A stretch of 64,000 bases of DNA from Dysgonomonas mossii (lineage in GTDB: Bacteria > Bacteroidota > Bacteroidia > Bacteroidales > Dysgonomonadaceae), in assembly GCF_004569505.1 (NCBI RefSeq), contig NZ_SPPK01000001.1, positions 930,001 to 994,000 of the forward strand, read 5' to 3'. Positions within the stretch are counted from its first letter, which is position 1; each line of letters opens with the position of its first letter. The notes under the pieces were generated by a model. The model was given only the letters and a program-made list of their open reading frames with translations. It was not told the origin of the DNA and made no database searches. This document shows, in pieces, positions 16,320 to 23,529 of the stretch. A program made the position numbers and the translations under genes.

Positions 16320-17336
16320 ATGAAAGCTATTACGATATTAGAAGAGAATAAACTCGCTATTGTTGAACGGGAAAAACCAATTCTTAAACAAGGGGAAGTA
16401 CTCGTCAAGATAAAATATGTAGGATTCTGCGGTTCCGATCTGAATACATTTTTGGGTAAAAACCCAATGGTCAAACTACCGGTAATACCCGGTCATGAAA
16501 TAGGAGCTATTGTAGAAGCCATAGCAGAAGGCGTACCGGAGAATATACAACGGGGTATGGCGTGCACAGTAAACCCTTATACCAATTGTGGATATTGTTC
16601 CTCTTGCCGTAACGGACGGCCTAATGCTTGCCAGTTTAACCAGACATTGGGTGTTCAGCGTGACGGCGCTATGTGCGAATATATTGCTGTACCTTGGCAA
16701 AAAGTGATCGTTGATAAAGATATCACCTATAAAAATTTTGCCTTGGTAGAACCGATGAGCGTTGGTTTCCATGCCGTTTCGCGTGCACAAGTAACCGATC
16801 TGGATATTGTATTGGTTATAGGCTGTGGAATGATTGGTATTGGCGCTATTGTCCGCGCAGCAATACGTGGAGCCAGAGTCGTCGCAATGGATATGGATGA
16901 TAATAAATTGAGTCTGGCAAAACAATTGGGTGCAGTTTACACTATCAATTCCAAAACAGAAGATGTACATAATCGCTTACAGGAAATAACAAATAATACC
17001 GGCCCCGATGTTGTGATTGAAGCCGTAGGTGTTCCTATTACTTATCAGACAGCAATAAACGAAGTTGCATTTACCGGACGAGTAGTTTGCATAGGTTATG
17101 CTAAAACGGAAATAGCCTTCCATACTAAATATTTTGTTCAAAAGGAAATAGACATTAGAGGGTCACGGAATGCTATGCCTGAAGATTTCCGGGCTGTAAT
17201 AGAATATATGAAACGCGGAATTTGCCCTGTCGATGAACTGATTAGTGGTATATATCGACCCGAACAAGCACAGCAGGCTCTGCAATATTGGGCAGAAGAT
17301 CCGGGTAAAGTGTTCAGAGTACTCATTGAGTTCTAA
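16320..17336 (+). CDS. Zinc-dependent dehydrogenase, probable L-galactonate 5-dehydrogenase
   Basis: 338 residues of the medium-chain dehydrogenase family. Catalytic-zinc Cys37 lies in GFCGSDLNTF and the second ligand region is PVIPGHEIGAIVEA. A four-cysteine structural-zinc lobe is present (NCGYCSSCRNGRPNAC), as is the Rossmann NAD-binding motif VIGCGMIGIGAIV. Length and pattern fit the LgoD/YjjN type, which oxidises L-galactonate to D-tagaturonate. That product is the substrate of UxaB, encoded 3.6 kb away under the same operator, which gives the assignment weight. Cytoplasmic. Other polyol or aldonate substrates cannot be excluded from sequence alone. Confidence 0.82.
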   Translation: MKAITILEENKLAIVEREKPILKQGEVLVKIKYVGFCGSDLNTFLGKNPMVKLPVIPGHEIGAIVEAIAEGVPENIQRGMACTVNPYTNCGYCSSCRNGRPNACQFNQTLGVQRDGAMCEYIAVPWQKVIVDKDITYKNFALVEPMSVGFHAVSRAQVTDLDIVLVIGCGMIGIGAIVRAAIRGARVVAMDMDDNKLSLAKQLGAVYTINSKTEDVHNRLQEITNNTGPDVVIEAVGVPITYQTAINEVAFTGRVVCIGYAKTEIAFHTKYFVQKEIDIRGSRNAMPEDFRAVIEYMKRGICPVDELISGIYRPEQAQQALQYWAEDPGKVFRVLIEF

Positions 17337-17350
17337 AAAAATATACATGT

Positions 17351-18274
17351 ATGGAATACAAGATAATCGATGCACATGCCCACCTTTGGCTTAAGCAAGA
17401 TACGGAAATAAACGGACAGAAAATAAAAACACTCGATAATGGGAAGTCCATATTTATGGGAGAAGTGCGTCAGATGCTTCCTCCCTTTATCACTGATGGA
17501 AGAAATACAGTTGAGGTATTTCTTTCTAATATGGATTATGCACAAGTGTCCGCAGCTGTTATTACTCAAGAATATATAGATGGGCTACAAAATACTTATT
17601 TATGGGAAGTACAGAAAAAATACCCGAACCGTTTTCTTTGTTGTGGCATGTTTGATGTAAGACAGCCGAATTATTTAATACATGCAAAAGAACTAATTGA
17701 TAGCGGTTTTAAAGCTTTAAAAATACCGGCACAGCGTTTTATTTCGTCCGAAGAAAGATTGTATCTCACTTCCGAACCTTTAATGGAAATATTCAAGTTG
17801 ATGGAGACGAATGACATACTGTTATCCATAGACCTTGCCGATGGAGATACGCAAGTTGGAGAAATGAAAGAAATTATTTCAGAATACCCCAATCTGAGAA
17901 TCGCGATCGGACATTTTGCTATGGTAACCCGACCTAAGTGGCAGGAACAAATAAAATTAGCACAAAATAAAAATGTAATGATCGAATCAGGGGGAATCAC
18001 ATGGCTGTTTAATGATGAATTTTACCCATTTAAAGGAGCTGTAAAAGCCATAAAGGAAGCTGCAGATCTGGTGGGAATGGATAAATTAATGTGGGGATCT
18101 GATTATCCCCGTACTATTACAGCTATTACATACCGAATGTCATATGATTTTATTTTAAAGTCAAAAGAAATAGAAGAGGAAAATAAAGCACGGTTTCTTG
18201 GATTTAATGCAGAAAAGTTTTACCGATTTAAGAACTTGATTGACCTTCCTTATATTAAAAATATGTCAGAATAG
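17351..18274 (+). CDS. Amidohydrolase, probable L-galactono-lactonase
   Basis: 307 residues of the COG3618-type amidohydrolase family, which includes L-fucono- and L-galactonolactonases. The metal-binding HxH is in KIIDAHAHLW at residues 5-13. A conserved His lies in NLRIAIGHFAM and the catalytic Asp in LMWGSDYPRT near the C-terminus. It would open the lactone made by the aldo/keto reductase to L-galactonate. It starts 14 bp after the zinc dehydrogenase stop and is followed 17 bp later by the permease. Specificity is inferred from operon content. Confidence 0.85.
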   Translation: MEYKIIDAHAHLWLKQDTEINGQKIKTLDNGKSIFMGEVRQMLPPFITDGRNTVEVFLSNMDYAQVSAAVITQEYIDGLQNTYLWEVQKKYPNRFLCCGMFDVRQPNYLIHAKELIDSGFKALKIPAQRFISSEERLYLTSEPLMEIFKLMETNDILLSIDLADGDTQVGEMKEIISEYPNLRIAIGHFAMVTRPKWQEQIKLAQNKNVMIESGGITWLFNDEFYPFKGAVKAIKEAADLVGMDKLMWGSDYPRTITAITYRMSYDFILKSKEIEEENKARFLGFNAEKFYRFKNLIDLPYIKNMSE

Positions 18275-18291
18275 ATAATAACTTATATACC

Positions 18292-19557
18292 ATGAAAACA
18301 AATAACAAAAACAAATATACCATAACTCTAGCGCTTATATTCAGTTTGTTTTTTATATGGGCTATAAGCAGTAACTTATTGCCTACAATGATAAGGCAGC
18401 TGATGAAAACCTTTGAGCTTTCTGCATTCGAAGCATCTCTGACTGAGGCTTCTTATTGGATGGCTTATTTTATATTCCCTATACCAATAGCAATGTTTAT
18501 GAAACGCTTTAGTTACAAAGCCGGAATTATTGTTGGACTGTTGATTGCTGCTACAGGAGGATTATTGTTTTTTCCGGCAGCATCTATACAACAATACTGG
18601 GCTTATCTGGCTATCTTCTTTATTATTGCAACAGGTATGTGTTTTCTCGAAACAGCAGCCAATCCTTACGTAACTGCTTTAGGAAGTCCAGAAACAGCTC
18701 CTCGCAGGCTCAATCTTGCCCAGTCATTTAATGGGTTGGGTGCATTCATTGCAGCAATGTTCCTTAGTAAACTGGTATTGAGCGGCAATGACTATAGTAG
18801 AGAAACTATCCCTACCGATTATTCTGGTGGATGGGAAGGTTTTGTACAACTCGAAACAGATGCGATGAAGCTACCATACTTAATTCTCGCAGGTATTTTA
18901 ATTGTAATTGCGATTATCTTTATATTTTCTCATTTACCCAAAATTAAAGAAGGTGACCGTGAGGAGGGAGATATTAAAGGCGAAAAACTGATTGATTTTG
19001 GTGTGCTGAAGCGTTCTCACTTGCGCTGGGGTGTTATAGCCCAATTCTTTTACAATGGTGGACAGACTGCCCTGAATGCTATGTTCCTGATTTATTGTTG
19101 CAAATATGTAGGACTTTCGGAAAGTACAGCTACTACATATTTCGGGTTCTATATGCTGGCATTTTTGTTGGGACGCTGGATCGGAACAATGTTGATGGTA
19201 AAATTCAAGCCTCAGAGTATGTTGGTTATATATGCTCTTGTTAATATTATGTTATGTGCTGTAATTATGATATTTGGAGGTATGACAGGTATATATGCGA
19301 TGCTTGGGGTATCATTCTTTATGTCGATCATGTACCCTACTCAATTTTCTCTTGCTCTGGAGGGATTAGGGAGTAAAACAAAGAGTGGTTCGGCTTTCCT
19401 TGTTATGGCTATTGTCGGCAATGTTGTGCTACCTCCATTAACAGGACATTTAATGGACTTGAATGAACGCTTGTACCACATAGCTTATATAATTCCTCTT
19501 GTATGCTTTATTGTATGTGCCTATTATGGTTGGAAGGGCTATAAGATTATAAATTAA
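18292..19557 (+). CDS. fucP: FucP-type sugar:H+ symporter
   Basis: 421 residues with twelve predicted transmembrane helices, major facilitator superfamily, FucP branch. Landmarks are the conserved loop FLETAANPYVTALGSPETAP followed by RRLNLAQSFNGLGAF, and FYNGGQTALNAMFLIYC in the second half. FucP of E. coli takes up L-fucose and also L-galactose, so this protein fits as the inner-membrane importer for the pathway. It lies within the operon between the lactonase and mutarotase genes. The gene symbol indicates family; the physiological sugar is inferred. Confidence 0.88.
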   Translation: MKTNNKNKYTITLALIFSLFFIWAISSNLLPTMIRQLMKTFELSAFEASLTEASYWMAYFIFPIPIAMFMKRFSYKAGIIVGLLIAATGGLLFFPAASIQQYWAYLAIFFIIATGMCFLETAANPYVTALGSPETAPRRLNLAQSFNGLGAFIAAMFLSKLVLSGNDYSRETIPTDYSGGWEGFVQLETDAMKLPYLILAGILIVIAIIFIFSHLPKIKEGDREEGDIKGEKLIDFGVLKRSHLRWGVIAQFFYNGGQTALNAMFLIYCCKYVGLSESTATTYFGFYMLAFLLGRWIGTMLMVKFKPQSMLVIYALVNIMLCAVIMIFGGMTGIYAMLGVSFFMSIMYPTQFSLALEGLGSKTKSGSAFLVMAIVGNVVLPPLTGHLMDLNERLYHIAYIIPLVCFIVCAYYGWKGYKIIN

Positions 19558-19605
19558 AGAGATAAATAATAGTTTTTTAATATTAGATGATTTAAATTAA
19601 GCAAG

Positions 19606-19992
19606 ATGGAAAAAAAGGAATTTGGTTATACTTCAAAAAGATATGATTTTCCAACTAAACGTTATTATCAGACTTTAGATCTAAAAAATGATGCCAATCT
19701 GATAGAAATGTATAGGCAGCGTCATCAAAAGGGATTCTATTGGGACGAAGTTGGAGCAGGTATCCGTGAAATAGGAGTTCTTGAGATGGAAATATTTATA
19801 TACAATCAACATTTGGTTATGGTTGTGGAAACTGCCTTAGACTTCGATTGGGAAAAATCTTTTGAGAAATTATCAGAAATGCCGATACAAATCAAGTGGG
19901 AGGAATATATGGCTATATTTCAAGATGCGGATTCGAAAGCCTCATCATCTGAAAAATGGCAAAGAATGGAGCGGATTTTTCAGCTGCCTTAG
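19606..19992 (+). CDS. rhaM: RhaM-type L-sugar mutarotase
   Basis: 128 residues, close to the usual length of about 105-115 plus a short N-terminal extension. The fold family (RhaM/YiiL, dimeric alpha-beta barrel) is shown by KRYYQTLDLKNDANLIEMYR, then QRHQKGFYWDEV with the conserved His, IREIGVLEMEIFIYNQHLVM and the C-terminal KWQRMERIFQLP. These enzymes interconvert anomers of L-rhamnose or L-fucose. Here it would equilibrate L-galactose or L-fucose anomers for the dehydrogenase. Part of the operon (48-bp gap before, 67 bp after). Confidence 0.85.
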   Translation: MEKKEFGYTSKRYDFPTKRYYQTLDLKNDANLIEMYRQRHQKGFYWDEVGAGIREIGVLEMEIFIYNQHLVMVVETALDFDWEKSFEKLSEMPIQIKWEEYMAIFQDADSKASSSEKWQRMERIFQLP

Positions 19993-20059
19993 TTTCCCCG
20001 TTACTACGTTGAAAAATACAAAAAATAATAGAAAGTAATAACTAAATATATAATACCGA

Positions 20060-21691
20060 ATGAAAAAAAATATTCAAAGATTAACTTACATTTGGCTTGG
20101 GATCCTACTGATGTCTTGTTCGGCGACAAAGCATGAAACGTTGTTGGAAGGGAGATATAGCCCCACTTGGCAGTCGCTTTCTCAATATAAGCAGGCTCCA
20201 GATTGGTTTCGTGATGCAAAATTTGGAATTTGGGCACATTGGGGACCTCAATGCCAACCGGAACAGGGTGACTGGTATGCCAGAGATATGTATATGGAAG
20301 GGACTCATAAATATAAATGGCATGTTGAAAACTATGGACATCCTTCAGAATTTGGATTCAAAGATGTAATCAATTTATGGAAAGCCGATGAATGGAATCC
20401 TGACCAACTGATGGATTTATATTATAAGGCAGGAGCGCGTTATTTCTTTACACTCGGAAACCATCATGATAACTTTGATCTCTGGGAAAGCAAATACCAG
20501 ACATGGAACTCAGTGAACTTAGGCCCACGCAAAGATATTGTCGGTGCATGGGAAAAAGCAGCCAGAAAGCATAATCTGCATTTTGGAATCAGTATCCATT
20601 CTGCTCATGCGTGGACATGGTATGAAACGGCGCAAAGAGCCGATAAAGAAGGATCCAAAGTTGGTATACCGTATGATGGGAAATTAACAAAAAAAGATGG
20701 AAAAGGAAAATGGTGGGAAGGTTACGATCCTCAGGAGTTATATGTACAAAACCATGCATTGAGTAAAGAAAGTGAAGATAACTGGAAAATCCACAGTCAA
20801 TGGGCGTGGGGGAATGGAGCATCAGTTCCTTCAGATGAATATTGCCAGAACTTCCTTGACAGAAATATTGATGTCATAAACAAGTACAACCCCGATCTGA
20901 TTTACTATGACGACACAAGCTTGCCACTATGGCCGATAAGTGATGTGGGGCTAAAGATTTTATCGCACTTCTATAACAAAAGCTTAAAATATAATAATGG
21001 AAAAAATGAAGCCGTTGCATTTGCTAAAATATTGACCGATGAGCAAAAAAACGCTTTGGTTTGGGATGTGGAGAAAGGTATTCCGGATAAGATTCAAGAA
21101 AAACCATGGCAAACATGTACCTGCCTCGGAGTTTGGCATTATGATCGATCTATTTATGAAAATAACCATTATAAATCGGCCAAGACGGTGATACATATGC
21201 TAATTGATATTATAAGTAAAAACGGGAACTTATTGTTAAGTATTCCCCAGAGAGGAGATGGCACAATAGATGATAAAGAGTTGAAAATACTGGAAGATAT
21301 TGCAGCCTGGATGGCTGTAAATAATGACGGCGTATATGGGACTCGCCCATGGAAGGTGTTTGGAGAAGGACCGGTTGCCGAGGCACCTAACCCTATACAA
21401 GCTCAGGGATTTAATGAAGGTAAACACCAACCTTACACATCAGAAGATATCCGTTTTGTGACTAAAGGAAATGCTCTGTATGCGCATGTATTGGCATGGC
21501 CAGAGAATGGCAAAGTTGTAATAAAGTCTCTGTCTGATGGGAATAGTTTGTACCCTAAAACGATTCATAATATAGAAATGGTGGGTAATGATGGGAAAAT
21601 AAAATATTCCAGAACAAAAGAAGGCTTGGTTATTGAATTACCTGAAAATACAGATAAAAAGGCCATATCTATCTTATTGAAAATTATTTAA
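20060..21691 (+). CDS. GH29 alpha-L-fucosidase-family lipoprotein
   Basis: 543 residues with a lipoprotein signal peptide (WLGILLMSCSATK, lipid Cys about residue 21). The GH29 catalytic barrel is clear: WFRDAKFGIWAHWGPQCQPE, GARYFFTLGNHHDNFDLWES, and DLIYYDDTSLPLWP, where Asp284 occupies the nucleophile position. A C-terminal beta-domain begins about residue 430 (GVYGTRPWKVFGEGP). GH29 enzymes release alpha-L-fucose, and some act on alpha-L-galactose, which differs only by a hydroxyl at C6. As the last gene of an L-galactose operon it may well be an alpha-L-galactosidase in practice. Location: periplasm or outer-membrane surface. Confidence 0.9.
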   Translation: MKKNIQRLTYIWLGILLMSCSATKHETLLEGRYSPTWQSLSQYKQAPDWFRDAKFGIWAHWGPQCQPEQGDWYARDMYMEGTHKYKWHVENYGHPSEFGFKDVINLWKADEWNPDQLMDLYYKAGARYFFTLGNHHDNFDLWESKYQTWNSVNLGPRKDIVGAWEKAARKHNLHFGISIHSAHAWTWYETAQRADKEGSKVGIPYDGKLTKKDGKGKWWEGYDPQELYVQNHALSKESEDNWKIHSQWAWGNGASVPSDEYCQNFLDRNIDVINKYNPDLIYYDDTSLPLWPISDVGLKILSHFYNKSLKYNNGKNEAVAFAKILTDEQKNALVWDVEKGIPDKIQEKPWQTCTCLGVWHYDRSIYENNHYKSAKTVIHMLIDIISKNGNLLLSIPQRGDGTIDDKELKILEDIAAWMAVNNDGVYGTRPWKVFGEGPVAEAPNPIQAQGFNEGKHQPYTSEDIRFVTKGNALYAHVLAWPENGKVVIKSLSDGNSLYPKTIHNIEMVGNDGKIKYSRTKEGLVIELPENTDKKAISILLKII

Positions 21692-22197
21692 GAAAAGTCT
21701 TTTTCGTTCTAAGAAAGTCGACTATAAAGTTATTCATAAACTAACAGAAAATATATAAAATAAAAATATTTGCAGATGTTCTTCTAAAACAAAACAGGTA
21801 TATAATGCTTATTGCCCTTGTGTTAATAATGATTATGCAGACTCAGTTAAGGAAGAGAATATAGGAAGCCTTTTTATGTGACAAAACATGCTTGATAATC
21901 AATGTATTCTGAATAGGTATGTGGGTTTTGATTATGAAACAGGAGAGCCTTATTCCGCTGATTTTGGTTGTGCAACTTCGAATCGTAAAGATGGAGTTGT
22001 ATATATATGGAAAGAAGTTGATGGAATTTAGTATATACTAAATATCTCTATGTTAAAACTACAATCAAAAATAGACGAAGATGTAACAGTTTTAAGTTTA
22101 AGATTGATGATATTGATGACATACAGTTGTCACTAAATATATTTATTTTTGCTCTTAATTGTTATTTGAATGATTGTATACTAATAAATAAAATTAA
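21692..22197. other. Gene-poor stretch with an unassigned protein-coding relic
   Basis: Two short protein-like tracts are visible in broken frames on the plus strand: VYNAYCPCVNNDYADSVKEE at about 21805-21865, and NRYVGFDYETGEPYSADFGC followed by ATSNRKDGVVYIWKEVDG at about 21915-22025, each ended by stops. They look like residues of a once longer, probably extracytoplasmic, protein. I do not recognise the family. The last 160 bases hold nothing clear beyond the leader of the next gene. Confidence 0.35.
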
Positions 22198-22812
22198 ATG
22201 AGAAAATTATTTCTGTCCTCTTTCAAAGATGTAGCATCTTTATTGATAGATTTTGCAAAAGAAGACATAAAAGGGAAAACCGTAACTTTCATCCCAACTG
22301 CGAGTATTAATGAAAAGGTAAAGTTTTACGTTGAATCAGCACGTAAAGCATTCGAAAAGATGGGTTTAGTAGTAGACGAGTTAGAGTTAACAAAGGCTAC
22401 TAGTAAGGATATACTGAACAAGTTGAAAAAAAATGATTATATCTACGTTTCGGGAGGAAATACATTCTTTTTACTTGAAGAGTTAAAGAGAACAGGAGCA
22501 GATAAGATAATTATAGATGAAATTAATTCGGGAAAATTGTATATTGGCGAATCCGCAGGAGCAATGATTGTGTCTCCAAATGTTGAATATGTTAAGGATA
22601 TGGATGATTGTAAGATGGCATCAGGTCTAAATACATTCGAAGCTTTGAATATAATTGATTTTTATCCGGTGCCTCACCATACAAACTTTCCGTTTGCTAA
22701 AGCAGTGGAGAAAATAATAGCTAAATATGAATCAAAAATAAATTTATATCCGATTAATAACTCTCAAGTTATTTTAGTAGAAAAAGATAATATTCGGGTT
22801 GTTGGTAAATAA
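22198..22812 (+). CDS. pepE: Peptidase E (S51 family)
   Basis: 204 residues with the S51 layout: KGKTVTFIPTASINEK near the N-terminus, YIYVSGGNTFFLLEELKRTG in the middle, and the nucleophile elbow YIGESAGAMIVSPNVEY with Ser119. The catalytic His is probably in YPVPHHTNFPF. Family enzymes cleave Asp-X dipeptides or act on cyanophycin-like products in the cytoplasm. It is monocistronic: the upstream gap carries gene relics and a strong hairpin terminator follows 50 bp after the stop. Confidence 0.88.
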   Translation: MRKLFLSSFKDVASLLIDFAKEDIKGKTVTFIPTASINEKVKFYVESARKAFEKMGLVVDELELTKATSKDILNKLKKNDYIYVSGGNTFFLLEELKRTGADKIIIDEINSGKLYIGESAGAMIVSPNVEYVKDMDDCKMASGLNTFEALNIIDFYPVPHHTNFPFAKAVEKIIAKYESKINLYPINNSQVILVEKDNIRVVGK

Positions 22813-22861
22813 TTTATATGCATTTATAGGGGCTGTTTTTGCCCTGTGCTTATATGAAAAA

Positions 22862-22898
22862 AAATAATAGGAAATACCGAAAGTATTTCCTATTATTT
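22862..22898. terminator. Bidirectional terminator hairpin
   Basis: Perfect 16-bp arms (22862-22877 and 22883-22898) around a five-base loop. The left arm begins AAATAATAGG and the right ends CCTATTATTT, so each strand has an A-run before and a T-rich end after. It separates pepE from the convergent small secreted protein gene. Confidence 0.85.
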
Positions 22899-22930
22899 AC
22901 TAAAATTGTCAGATGTAGGTTGGGGCTGAT

Positions 22931-23266
22931 TTATTTAGCAGTAGCTTCTACGTATTCCTTACCTTCGTCATCCAAGATAACAACTTTAATGCTTTCTTCT
23001 GATTTTGAAGATAGGGTTACTTTAGTAAGTTTCTTATCTGCATTGTAGGCAAGAGCTGTAACATTATAAGATTCAGTGTATCCTTGTATCGCAGCTTGTA
23101 CTTTCTCATTCAAGTCTTCAAACTTCACGTCTACATATCCATCATCGTTTGTTTGATTGATAGCAACAACTGCATTATTTTCACTAGAGAAACTTTGTAC
23201 ATTTGCAAAAGTTGATGTTCCAAAAACTATCGCAATGGCTAACATCATAAATTTCATTGTTTTCAT
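22931..23266 (-). CDS. Small secreted protein of unknown function
   Basis: 111 residues with a signal peptide (MKTMKFMMLAIAIVFGTSTF, cleavage probably after ANV or FAN). The mature part is acidic and alternates charged and hydrophobic residues (DVKFEDLNEKVQAAIQGY; KLTKVTLSSKSEESIKVVIL). That suggests one helix packed on a small beta-sheet, as in PepSY-like or cystatin-like periplasmic domains. No cysteines and no enzyme motif. Similar short periplasmic proteins are common in Bacteroidota. Monocistronic, with its own upstream region shared with the divergent hybrid kinase. Confidence 0.7.
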   Translation of the reverse strand: MKTMKFMMLAIAIVFGTSTFANVQSFSSENNAVVAINQTNDDGYVDVKFEDLNEKVQAAIQGYTESYNVTALAYNADKKLTKVTLSSKSEESIKVVILDDEGKEYVEATAK

Positions 23267-23439
23267 GTCTTCTAATTTTTAAATTACTATTAATTTAGGT
23301 ATAAATGTGTAATCTTCACTTACACTATATAGTTTGCAATAGCTATGCCAAAAGAAATAGAAATGTCTTTTGTTTGTGTAATGTGTTTATTATTAGATTT
23401 TTATTTCATTTTTTTTTAATAAAGAAGAATAATCGAACT

Positions 23440-23480
23440 GTAGAATTGTGGAAAATTTCTACAATCTAAGTTGTGGAAAA
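23440..23480. promoter_or_regulatory. Repeats upstream of the hybrid histidine kinase
   Basis: TTGTGGAAAA occurs twice, at 23446-23455 and 23471-23480, 25 bp apart. The first copy is enclosed by GTAGAA (23440-23445) and TTCTAC (23457-23462). A regulator site is possible but nothing identifies the binder. Confidence 0.35.
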
Positions 23481-23529
23481 CTAAATAGAATCATTAATTG
23501 TTCGTTTTATATATAGAAAAGACTAAGTA

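Noticed and set aside
15375..18274. L-fucose or L-rhamnose dehydrogenase pathway instead of L-galactose
   Set aside because: These routes need fuconate or rhamnonate dehydratase and a KDF/KDR dehydrogenase or aldolase, none of which is here, while the tagaturonate-altronate enzymes are. It remains possible that the first enzymes also accept L-fucose.
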